Below are positions 12,501 to 22,090 of a stretch of 64,000 nt of DNA, in pieces. The stretch's first letter is position 1. The number at the start of each line of letters is the position of its first letter. The position numbers and the translations under genes were made by a program. The DNA is from Oscheius onirici (lineage: Eukaryota; Nematoda; Chromadorea; Rhabditida; Rhabditidae). The notes beneath the pieces were generated by a model, which did not search any database, was not told the origin of the DNA, and saw nothing but the letters and a program-made list of their open reading frames with translations. The stretch spans positions 6,758,064 to 6,822,063 of the forward strand of contig OW051468.1 in the NCBI GenBank assembly GCA_932521025.1, given 5' to 3'.

Positions 12501-13273
12501 TTGAATAAAAAGAGCTCGTTTGCTTCCACACTGTCTTGGATTCAACCGGAAGTAGGCGGCTTTTTCGAAGAAGCCGAGTCGATACTGGTAAGCCTGAGGC
12601 CAGCCAGCCCTATTGTTCGGCCCCATTATCCCAACCAACGGAAGAGAAACTTCGACGAGTCTAATCGCGCGGGGGAGGTGACAAAGCTGACCTGTCAGCA
12701 ACGAGGGGTCTTCAAGGAAAAGAAACAGGGAACGTGGCTTGTAAGCTAGAAAGTTGTCCGTGAGACTGTGACAAAACATCCTCGTCAAACAAACTGACAA
12801 TAATGAGATCATTAGGTTGCACTGAGGAGGTGTCTAGGACCAGATGGGAGAACTGGAGCTCATTGAGACTGGTGAGTAGCTCAGAAAGACAAGAGTATGA
12901 TGAGAAAAAGACCCTGTTCCCACGGTCATTGCACACCCACAAGATAATCAAATTTGCAAGAGAGACAACGGATTACGCGGCACATTAACTGGATTCGGAA
13001 CACTGGTGGTGATGAAATTTGGGGATCAAAGAAGGAGAAGAGTGTTCGGAAAAAACTTTGAGGAGTAAAGAAAAAAAAGTTAAGAAAGAGTCTTTGACCT
13101 ACCTTCGACGGGCTCGTCGTTCGTCCGAAGTGACGAGGAGACGGCGTCTCCATAGCCGTTCGACGTGTCGACGACGTTCGCTGAACACGCACCTGGAAAA
13201 CGAGAGTGAGAGAAACAGAAGCTTGAAAATCAAAAGGAAAGAAAGGAAAGACTGACCATAAGCCACAGTCCAT
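9555..13273 (-). CDS. SMAD protein, inhibitory (SMAD6/7)-like
   Basis: Nine exons on the minus strand: 13257-13273, 13103-13192, 12172-12397, 11678-11894, 11546-11608, 11236-11406, 10222-10441, 10034-10130, 9555-9725; 423 aa. The N-terminus is very basic (RRRHVERLWRRRLL), as in I-SMADs. The MH1 domain keeps LCCKLWRW, a lone Cys in LPWC and SCCNPYHYALW, that is, the zinc-ligand Cys/His pattern. The linker is Pro/Ser-rich (PPSPPSETPPEPPDSPPG) but I see no PPxY. The MH2 domain runs from WGHLARYERKEAVGEV through DVWLYN and KPLFISL to VISVGRGWGVNYSR and ends TDIPCRYEITFIS, without an SSxS tail, so it is not a receptor-activated SMAD. Role: antagonist or divergent effector of TGF-beta/BMP signalling. 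Phases agree at all eight introns. Confidence 0.85.
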
Positions 13274-14812
13274 ACCGGGCCATCCGCTCTCGATCGATAT
13301 CGATCGATAGCTGGCTTATCGATCGACCTTGGTGACACAATCAGCCGAGACGTATCCTTCGCTCCATGAGGTTCTCTCTCGGGGATGTTGTGCTGTGGAG
13401 CGGCGTGGGGGCGTGGCCGTGGTCCATTGATTTCGGGGGGTAGCTTGGAGGAGGGGGAGGTTGACCAGAGGGCCGTCTAACGAGGCAGACCAAAGCGCCG
13501 ACAACGACGTCTTTCAGCTGCTCATTAGCGTCCAGTCCTTGTATTTGTTTCCTTCCGTCCCCCCTCCTCTTTTCTTCGTTATCTTTTGGATGAAAGAGAG
13601 TTGGGTGAGATGACCTCATGTCCTTCACATACAAAGTCTGTCCCCCGGGACGGTGGAGGCGGCAGCTGGAAGCTGCCAAAAAGCTCCAGAGTGAGTACAC
13701 AAGGGGACAAATCTTCTTTCTTTTTCCAATCCTTAATGAGCGGAAGAGCAGACGGACGCGAATAAACAATAAACAGTCTTAAGCAGGTTTCGGACCCCCG
13801 CAATGATTCACATAGTCTTGGGGGTGTGAATGGTCACAGGTGTTTGTCTGTCTGCTGGGACAGCTTTGACAGCAGCTGACGGAGGCTGGAGGTCTTGCAT
13901 ATGATGTCTGTTCTGGAGGAATTACACCCGAAGCACCGAAGATAAATTTTTGAGATTACCCATTATGGGTAGGCCATTCGCGAAGAGTCGTTAGGCTTCT
14001 CTTGATCAATATCCAGAACTTTAATGTTTATAGCCGAACTGAACTAAATGTGACAGTTTCAACAAGGGAATAACACAGAAGAGACTGAAAAATAACGATT
14101 CAGGCTTCAGTTTAAGGTGGAGTCCAGCCTTCCGTAGACACGGAAGACCTGTCCGACACGAGTCTCTTATCTTCTTGCAACTGAAGGAGCCTGGAGAGGA
14201 GAAATAGAAAGCACTTCCATACAGACCAGACGACTTCGTCGCCTGACGACGTCGTAATGCCAAACTTTTCAACCTGATCCTCAGCATTTTCTAAAGTTTT
14301 CTATTTCCCTTTGACACGGTAGAAGCCAAAGTCTGTTATAACTCCAAGTTCAAAATTACTGATCCTAATCCTGACAACTCTCGACTTGCTACGACGATTC
14401 TCGTGGCCATGGACAAACAAACAGACAAGCAAACTGAGTCAGCCGCAGACGCCATAGCGTTTTAATAAGAGAGGATGATAAACTTTGACGTCGGAGCTAG
14501 AGAAAAGTCTAAAAAAATACTCTAGTGAAGCACGTTGAGAACCACTGGAAGAGAGCCTAGAGAAGAAGGGTGAAAACCACCGAAGAGATAGAAAAGATCG
14601 GTGAGAGAAACACGCCTACCCAGACTACCTAGTTTCTAGAGAAGCAAAAATGGTACCAAGAATATTCTGGAGAAGAGAGTAGGCGCATCTACCCAGATCT
14701 CTTGTTTCAGAGAAAGAATAGAAGATTCAGAGGAAAAACTACCAATGCTACAGAAACACTGAGAAAGAAAACAGAACAACGGTTCACAGCCGTTTATTGC
14801 CTATCTGGTAGC
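13274..14812. other. Upstream region of SMAD gene, no gene supported
   Basis: About 1.5 kb. The stretch nearest the SMAD start carries nested ATCGAT palindromes (around 13292-13325). A minus-strand open frame at 13341-13769 includes a Pro run but shows no start context or domain. The minus frame at 14021-14287 is similarly unsupported. I read this as promoter/UTR DNA. Confidence 0.4.
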
Positions 14813-15427
14813 TCATTTCTTCTCGTCCTTGGCCTCCTTCTTCGGCTCTTCTTTCTTCTCTTCCTTCTTGGCCTCGTCTTTCTTCTCGTCTTTCTTCTCC
14901 TCTTTCTTCTCCTCCTTCTTGTCCTCCTTCTTCTCTTCGTTCTTCTTCTCAGCCTCCTTCTTCTCTTCCTTCTTGTCCTCCTCCTTCTTCTCAGCTTCCT
15001 TCTTCGGCTCTTCTTTCTTTTCGGCCTCCTTCTTCTCCTCCTTCTCTTCAGTCTCCTTCTTGAAGTCGGCGAAGAGTTTCTTGGTTCCTTCGGCTTCTCC
15101 CTTGTGATCCGTCCAAGCCTGTCGTCCCGCCTTCTTCTCGTCCTCGGCCTTGATGTAGTAGAAGGCGAAGTAGTGCTTGCCATTCTCCGGGATCGTCTTG
15201 CTCGCAGTGAAGGTCAGCACGACGTTGGCCGACTCGGATCCTTTGAGAGTTCCCACTGGCGGACGGATGCGGAAGATCTCGTTCGAGGTGCACTTGATCT
15301 TGTAGGCGATGCGTTCCTTCAGCGGATTCGTGAGCTTGATGGTCGCGTTGACAGCCTCGTCTCCCAGCTTCTTGCCCGTGAAAAGGACCTTCTCGGCGGG
15401 CTCCAGAGTCAGCTTGAAGTCTCCCAT
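14813..15427 (-). CDS. MSP-domain protein with long Lys/Glu-rich tail
   Basis: Single-exon frame of 204 aa. Residues 1-115 form an MSP/VAP-type immunoglobulin-like domain: FKLTLEPAEKVLFTG, then ATIKLTNPLKERIAYKIKCT, FRIRPPVGTLKGSESANV and PENGKHYFAFYYIKA. The rest (~90 aa) is almost only K, E, A and D in short EKKEE/KKEAEKK units, predicted as a charged helix or coiled coil. I start at the ATG at 15427 because the frame above it has only TTG codons. MSP-domain proteins are greatly expanded in nematodes (sperm motility, VAP-like membrane tethering). The tail is unlike classical 126-aa MSPs. Role here is unknown; cytoplasmic structural or scaffold use is a guess. Confidence 0.85.
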   Translation of the reverse strand: MGDFKLTLEPAEKVLFTGKKLGDEAVNATIKLTNPLKERIAYKIKCTSNEIFRIRPPVGTLKGSESANVVLTFTASKTIPENGKHYFAFYYIKAEDEKKAGRQAWTDHKGEAEGTKKLFADFKKETEEKEEKKEAEKKEEPKKEAEKKEEDKKEEKKEAEKKNEEKKEDKKEEKKEEKKDEKKDEAKKEEKKEEPKKEAKDEKK

Positions 15428-16151
15428 CTCGCAGTCGATCAGCAGCAACAATGGCTCTTCTCGTTGTCTGCTCCTTATGTAGTCCTGTTTTTGACAGGAA
15501 GGAACAAGTTAAATATCGCGAAGCTTCGTCTAATCCAGAAAACTTTTCAGAGTTTCTACCTAATTAGATTTTCTTCAAAAAAAGTTGAATTATTGCTTTG
15601 ATGATTGTGTTTTTGTAAGAAAGTTTCATGAGAACAGATTTATTGGGATCACCTGATCTCGACTCTTGAATGGATCCTCGATAGTCAAGCACAAATAATT
15701 TTCGATCCGAACTTTCAGTTCAACCCCCTTATAGTAAACCAAGAACTGTACCAAACTACCACCTAATCTTATTTCGAAAGTTGTCTCTAATATTTGACCC
15801 ACCGTTTTTCGGTATCTGTACTCGTGGCTCGTTTCCCACTGAACACATCCCAAAGTTCGTCGCTCTGCAGACTTTTGACCTCCACTGATGCAGTTCCTTG
15901 TTTGCTCGAGTGCATCTTCTGCCCGTGGGCCAATGAGTAACTTTTGTCTGCAAAACTGCCGCCCACACAGATGATAAGTCTCTATCCTCTTAAGGCCCAG
16001 AAAGTGCCCATAAATCGAAGTATTTGTCAAGTGAAGGCTGCCTCGCTGCCTTATCACTGTTTGCTCGCTCAGCAACGCCTACGGAAATATTGCTCCTTCC
16101 TGCAACAGACCAGCTTCGTAGCCTAACCTCTTCTTCTACTTGTTCGCAAAA
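15428..16151. other. Intergenic; one doubtful minus-strand open frame
   Basis: About 720 bp between the MSP gene and the PMP3 gene. A 149-codon minus-strand frame (15626-16075) is open but begins at TTG, has no ATG near its start and matches nothing I know. An AATAAA on the minus strand overlaps its end. It may be a 3' exon of an unseen gene or chance. Confidence 0.3.
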
Positions 16152-18296
16152 ATGGCCGACGACATGGATCAGATCATCATTATTCTTCTCTGCATCTTCA
16201 TCCCGGTTCGTTTTCTTGCGAAACATTCCGATGAGAAAATTGTCAGAATTCTCAGTTCTTTAGTTGAGAACGAACCGTATGTACTTTCAAAAATGATGTC
16301 GGAACTCATCTTCCAATATAGTTCTGTTTGTCACATAAAAGCTTGAGAATAATGTTGACAGTTTCAAAAGAATCACGGGATTGACGACACAAAGATCTTT
16401 TAGGCACTGAAAGAGGTCTAACATCTTTTTTATTTGCTGAAACTGAAAGGAATCGGTAGTTTTTTTTGCGATCAGAGCTCTTCCAGTTTCTCTTGTGATT
16501 CAAAAATTGGATAGAAGTGATTTAGTCTTTTATTAAGGACTACCGATTTCGGAAGAAAAGCTGTTAAGGCTTACAGGGGAAAATGATTTTACTAGGGTGA
16601 ATCAGTAGCGAGATATCAACAAGCTTGGAACAGTCACAAACAGAACATCACTTGTAGACACCATTGGTACCAGAGATGTGCGGAAATTTTGTCTGCAAAA
16701 GTGCGTAACGATTACGTATCGTCGTTTTTCGCGATGTTTTCTCCTGTTTCTATTTTTCCTCGATGAACACAACCCAAATACACTTGCAAAAAAATAAAAA
16801 CAGGATGAAAAAAGGTTTTCACAGCGAGAAAAAGGCATTTCCGTGAACGTTTTCCGCGGAATTTCCGTACGCATTTCCGCGGAAATTTGTTTCACGGAAA
16901 CGAGATTTTTCACTCTGTATAAACCTTGTTTTATTCTGTTTATATTTTTTGCAAGTGTATTTGGGCTGTGTTCATAGAGGAAAAATACGAAAACCGAACA
17001 AAAAATTGAGAAAAACACGTGAAAAACGGCATGACGTGCGCTTTACGCACTTTTGCAGACAAAATTTCCGCACATCTAGAGTACCAATGTGGTACCAGGC
17101 TTGTTAATTTGCTGTGCCGCGCCGCAGAATTCAACGCTCCGGTCTATGGGCGCGCCGCGCCGCAGAGGAATTGAGAAACAAAATAGGTTTTTGCATTTTT
17201 ACGTGCTTTATACTTATTTTTTCGACTTCTAGGTCGTTTTAATCGATTCAGCGTGGAAAAATACCCTAGAAAGGTCTCCTCCGGCAGAAAATTGAAGAGA
17301 AACCCCTTAGAAAGAGGCAAAATGATTGAAAAATTGTGTATTCTTTCACTTCTCCATGTTTTCTCCTCAAATTTAAACCTTTCTAGGGTATTTTTTCACG
17401 CTGAATCGATTAAAACGACCTAGAAGTCGAAAAAATGAGTATAAAGCACTTAAAATGCAAAAACCTATTTTGTTTCTCAATTCCTCTGCGGCGCGGCGCT
17501 GCGCCGCCAAATCAACAAGCCTGTTTGGTACTCTAGCAAAAACACAGTCAGTAATTTTCGTCACATTTCTGGACAGCAAACACCAGTTCTCGTGTCGAAA
17601 TCTGCCTGAGAAACCTTTTTTGACAAGAAATGATAGGACGAGAAAGAACAAACAGACAAGTGCAAAGATTCATATAGAGTTTGTATGATCTTGTGGCTTT
17701 ATTTGTTTTCCCAGTGATAAGACTTCTCGCTCTTGCGTATGCTAATGGCGCAACTATGGGACAGGTTTCTTATAATGTCGAAGAAGATCTGATGGTTATG
17801 ATCAGCTAGTCAGGTGGAAACGAATTGTTGCATAATGATTCAAAGCTAGTCTTTGGATCGGCATGATGTACCTGGAAAATTGCCACTTCAGACTTGAGCT
17901 TGGCGACCGCAGTCAGAATCTTTCGTTATGTTTACATGAAGAAGTGGAGAGATCGATGGTTGTAAAACAAACTTAAATTTGTCTGAAATTCGATGTTTAG
18001 AAAGTTTTGAAGACGAGAAACGGGGTTGTGCGTGTACACAGCTCGAGTACAAGCTCGAGTGCATGTACAAGTTTAGTCGAAAAATCGTATTTTAGGGCAC
18101 TAGAAATGCCTCTAACTAACCCCTGTATCAATTTGTACCTCAATTCGAGATAACATTATGATCTTTTCAGCCCTTTGCCGTCTACTACAAGTCGAGAGAA
18201 TGCGACATGTATGTGCTGATCGCCCTGATCCTGATGATCTTCTTCTGGATTCCCGGAATCATCTTCGCCCTGTGGTTCTGCATGTTCAGAAACTGA
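16152..18296 (+). CDS. PMP3/UPF0057 small two-pass membrane peptide
   Basis: Two exons, 16152-16205 and 18171-18296, joined in phase, encode 59 aa. Both hydrophobic segments are visible: IIIILLCIFIPPFAVYY and YVLIALILMIFFWIPGIIFALW. The Pro-Pro at the end of the first and the PGI...AL in the second are typical of the family (yeast Pmp3, plant RCI2), which influences membrane potential and ion tolerance. A poly(A) signal AATAAA follows about 10 bp after the stop. The intron is ~1.97 kb, unusually long for this window, and carries two adjacent fold-back repeats (listed separately). Start context AAAAATGG is good. Confidence 0.9.
16664..17088. repeat. Fold-back (long inverted repeat) element A in PMP3 intron
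   Basis: Arms of roughly 130-150 bp face each other. The left arm starts GGTACCAGAGATGTGCGG and includes TTTTGTCTGCAAAAGTGCG. The right arm holds the complement CGCACTTTTGCAGACAAAA and ends CACATCTAGAGTACC. A second shared word, ACACAACCCAAATACACTTG / CAAGTGTATTTGGGCTGTGT, lies nearer the centre. Central sequence around 16840-16900 is rich in TTTCCG repeats. No coding capacity. Looks like a non-autonomous fold-back or MITE element. Confidence 0.75.
17091..17535. repeat. Fold-back element B, immediately adjacent to A
   Basis: A second, different palindrome starts within a few bases of element A. Left arm words (CAGAGGAATTGAGAAACAAA; TTCGACTTCTAGGTCGTTTT; AATACCCTAGAAAGG) reappear as exact or near-exact complements on the right. 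The ends share TTGTTGATTTG-like and GGTACC/TTGGTAC sequence. Outer arms contain GCGCCGCGCCGCAGA, so GC content is sharply uneven. No open frame of note. Confidence 0.75.
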
Positions 18297-18309
18297 TCCT
18301 ATGTCACAA

Positions 18310-18991
18310 TAAACTCTTTCTCTTATAGTGCTCAATCCCGAGTCAGTCTGACAATCCATTAGGAACAGGTCTTTTCTCTCTTTTGTCCCGCGACTATGTT
18401 GCAAGCCTGGTCATCTCTCTATCTTTTCGGGGCTATCACTGGCACATCTCGTTTTCACACTCACCTGGTCTGGCCGCTTTTTTGACGAGCGCGTAAGCGA
18501 CGTCTTCGGAGCTTCAAAACAGTGAGATTCGTCTTCACTCTTGACCAGTGTTAGAACGGCTTAAGCCTTGTTGTGTCTCTGATGAAACCAGTCTCCTCTT
18601 CTACCAGACCCATCTTTTGAAGACTCTCTGTGATTCGAAAACTTTTGTCTAAACCTTTTGGAGCCTTATTTTTGAAGAACTCGAGGCATCTTTCCAAATT
18701 TCTTTGAATCAGAACAATTTCTTCTTTATCTCCTTTTTTCCAAGCGAACTCTCAAGAGGGTTTGTTTTGATCCCAGAATATAGAATATTTAAAAAGAACG
18801 AAGTTCCGTGAATCCCCCATTTTTAAGCCAATTTGATCGTCATCTATCAGCTGTCCGTCTAATTTATCATCCGAACACCCTGGTGCCCTCTATAGCTAAC
18901 CGATTTCTTTCCGATCGCATGAACCGCATTCCCGACTTTTGTTTGCGGGACACACCCGGGATTTTCACTAGAGATAAAAGATGTTTTAGAG
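18310..18991. other. Intergenic, promoter side of the Cys-rich secreted gene
   Basis: About 680 bp with no supported gene. The plus frame at 18808-19122 overlaps the next gene's start in another frame and is rejected. A possible TATAGAATATTTAAAAAG box lies near 18780-18797, about 200 bp before the next start codon. Confidence 0.35.
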
Positions 18992-21478
18992 ATGAGACTA
19001 CTTTTCCTTTTCCTGCCAGTTGTATTGGGTTTCGGCTATCCCCGTGCTCCTGGCATGTACCCGCCGGAAGAGACCCGTTCCTCGTCGGTTACGGTACCTC
19101 CAAGTCCGTACGGAGGAGATGAGGAAGGCCCCTACTTGTTCTACTACGAGAAAGATCGTCAGTCTTTGAAAGTTTTCTAAACGAGATTTTTTAGCTGCTC
19201 CACCCTCATCGAAATCAGCTCAGGCACCGGGATCACAGAACAGAAAGCCATTTACTGGAAGCAGTCTAAAGCAGTCAAAGACTACTGAGAGTAAAGAGTA
19301 CGATGGACCCGTCCCTCCTCCAAGAGGGAGCTCGTCATCCGGTCCGGACAAGTCTTGGGCCAAGTACATCAACAATCCTTCGTCTACCTCGTCAAAGACA
19401 GAAACAGATTCTGAGGATCCTTACGGAGGATCCAATCCTCCGGTTTCTTCTTCTGGACATGGATCGTCTTCTGGACCCAGTACTGGAGGTTCTTCCGAGC
19501 CAACCGATCCTACTAATCCTTATAAGTCGGGCAAGAGTACAGGACCCGGCTATGAGTCAGGAAAGGGATCCGTAAAGAGTACAGGACAAGAATATGGGTC
19601 TGGAATAGGATCTAGTCATGCTCACACTCACCTCCCAGGATCCCATCCGGAAGGAGACTCATCTACTGACTCTCTACCTCCAATTGACCCTTATGAAAAT
19701 GGAAAAAGCTCTGGAAGTGGACAGAACAACAAAGGATCTGGTCAAAGGACTGGTCCAATCTACATGTCCGTCAAAACGAGAGAAGAGATTACTGGAGGGA
19801 AGGGATACCGAGACGACCGTCAAGAAACCTTCCAAGAAGACGAACAGCTCACTTTGACTCCTGGTCGAAGCATCACAATAACAAAAAGAACGGACGAGGA
19901 TGCTTCAGAAGTCCAAAGGGAAGTGAACAGGCTTCAGAGCCTTCCGGTTACTGAAGAGGGAGAAGAAGAGTTCAAGTCTTCGACAAGAAAGCCTTGTTGT
20001 GCATGTTGCAAAGATTCTCAAATGAATAAGCCTATTCTTGGAGGTGGATACATCGAGACAGCTTCTTCTGCTCAAATTGCCCCAGGACCACAACCTGAAC
20101 TCCTCTCCCCCACTCCAATCATCCAGTCTCCACAGACGGGCTATCCTCTTCCCAATGTGGCTTCTAATCCAGTGGGATACTCTTCGAATCCACTGGTTCA
20201 GTCCTATTACACTCCTGTTCAATCAAGCCCTGTTGGAGGATACGGAAGCGGTGGAGGAGGTTGTGGTTGTGCTCCGCAAATTTGCTGTCAGCCTGTTCAG
20301 CCATGTTGCATGCGTGAGTGAATCCTTTTCGTCTGTACAGGGAAATCTAGACCTTTAAATTTCGTTTGTCTGTCCAGTTCATCGCATTTTCGTTCCATTT
20401 TCTTGATTAACAATAAGCACTCTGTTTCGGTGACAAAAGTTTCCGGAGCTAACAAAATTAAAACCACTGCGGCAAAGTGAAGAAGAGCTAATACCAAAAC
20501 AGTTTTCAGCCAGTCTCCCCTGTTGTCCACCTCTTCCTCCAATCCCCTGCTGTCCACAAATCTCCATCTGCTGCCAGCCAGTTGTTCCCTGCTGCTTACC
20601 ACAGATCACTCTGCCACAGATCTGTCTTCCAACAGTAAGCATCCTGATTTCAAAAACAACAGAATCCAGATACCGTTGTGTTTTCGCGGGTGTCCAGCTT
20701 GTCCTTGTCGCAGAAGAAGAAGCATAGATGATCCTAGGCATCATAGCCGAGTCAAAAGGCAGAACTGTATGAGGAGACGCGTTAAGAGACAGAGTGGTTG
20801 TCGACAGTGCAGCAACTGGAATGCGATTACTCAGGTGGCTGGAGGAGGAGGCGGAGGCTGTGGAACTTGCAATGGAAGTCACAGAAGAGCCAAGAGAATG
20901 GTGAGTGAGAGCAGACAAGAACTTTGTGATCGCTAGTTTCTGTAGTCAATACAGTTGGTTTCCGTCTTTTTTTAAGCTGATTTCATATCATTTGCAAACA
21001 TGTTACTGACAACGAGACTGTCTAATTGGAAGAGTTTGGCTGATCCTGTGTCGAAAACTCCATATTTGTCTTGATACCACTTTTCAGGGATGTCTCCCGT
21101 GTGGTCGGAAGAAAAGAGAGGCTCTGGAAGAGGTGGCTCACATCCGTAGAAAGAGATCATGTCTTCCGTGTTTAAACGGAAGGAAGAAGCGTGAGACACC
21201 CGGCTCTTGTAAAAAGTGTTCTCTCCTGCAGACAGTCGTCTCTTCACGACAGAAGCGCAGTTTCAATGTAAGAACGAGTTTGTCGAAATGACGAGACATT
21301 TCAGTGTGGACCTTGTGGAGGACGAAAGAAGAGAGATGCAACCTGTTCATGTGCTTCGTCGACAAGACAGAAGAGAGCCATCAACGATTTTGACACGTTC
21401 GACCAATGCGATCGTAGCTGCTGTGATTATTCCAAGTGCAGTGCCCTTAGAGCCAGAAAACTCGATCTCAAAAACTGA
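18992..21478 (+). CDS. Secreted Cys-rich protein with many convertase cleavage sites, unrecognised
   Basis: Six exons (18992-19157, 19195-20313, 20510-20634, 20670-20900, 21088-21267, 21305-21478) give 664 aa. A signal peptide (MRLLFLFLPVVLGFGYP) is followed by about 400 residues rich in Ser, Gly, Pro, Thr and Tyr with repeated GSGKSTGPGY-like units, i.e. low complexity. Then come CCACC, GGGGCGC and a run of CC/PCC pairs (PCCPPLPPIPCC, ICCQPVVPCC). The last ~190 residues alternate C-x-x-C units with basic sites: CPACPCRRRR, RVKRQ (twice), RRAKRM, CLPCGRKKRE, IRRKRS, CLPCLNGRKKR, RQKRS, CGPCGGRKKRD, RQKRA. Around ten furin-type sites, three preceded by Gly, could release small Cys peptides, some amidated. 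The alternative is a cross-linked cuticle or eggshell protein. Poly(A) signal near 21534. Structure well supported; function not assigned. Confidence 0.75.
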
Positions 21479-21539
21479 ACACCTCAATTTGTTTGTATTT
21501 ACTCTAGAATTTATGTCTGGACAAAAATGTGCAATTAAT

Positions 21540-22090
21540 AAAGGCTTGTATAGAATAGAAAATTCATTTTGCCATAGGCAAAACATTGTTACAATGTACA
21601 AAAGGGGAATAGCAGAGGGTTACAATTCAACTTTAGGAATCAAAATAGTTTAAAAACACTCGGGCTGTGTCTATAACCGGGACGTATAATAGCCAAACTG
21701 CTGAAAAATGAGCAAAGTCTAACTAAAAGATTCAAGTAACCAATAGTTAGCTTACATCTCATATTCACTACTCTGGGCCGCAGTAAACTATCCCCCTAGC
21801 CACTATAGATGCACAATGAAAATCAACTCCATACGTGAGAGAGGCCTTGAATCCAATCAACAGAGGTAGCGGGAGTGACATCATTAACCCATAGGGCTGT
21901 GCTCCAACCTGTCTACGTGAATTAGGCACTATTTTGAAACCTTGGTTGAGTCGGAAACCATGCTAAATGTGAGGGGGGAAAGTGTATCGAGTGCAGGTCT
22001 TCTTCAAGGAATCATCCGTCAAGAAGACCAAGGATCGCGTCCGTAGAGCAATGTGCTGAATAAGGGTAGAACGCCCAGAAAAAAGTAGAG
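21540..22090. other. Intergenic before the retrotransposon 3' end
   Basis: About 550 bp after the poly(A) signal of the Cys-rich gene. No open frame of interest on either strand and no clear repeat beyond the retrotransposon boundary, whose exact 3' end I cannot fix. Confidence 0.35.

Noticed and set aside
14794-15183. Arg/Lys-rich and Phe/Ser/Leu-rich long frames overlapping the MSP gene
   Set aside because: They are frame shadows of the K/E-rich repeat tail on either strand; the MSP frame carries a real domain.
15626-16075. 149-codon minus frame as a full gene
   Set aside because: Starts at TTG, contains a poly(A)-signal word at its end, unrecognised; kept only as a doubtful note.
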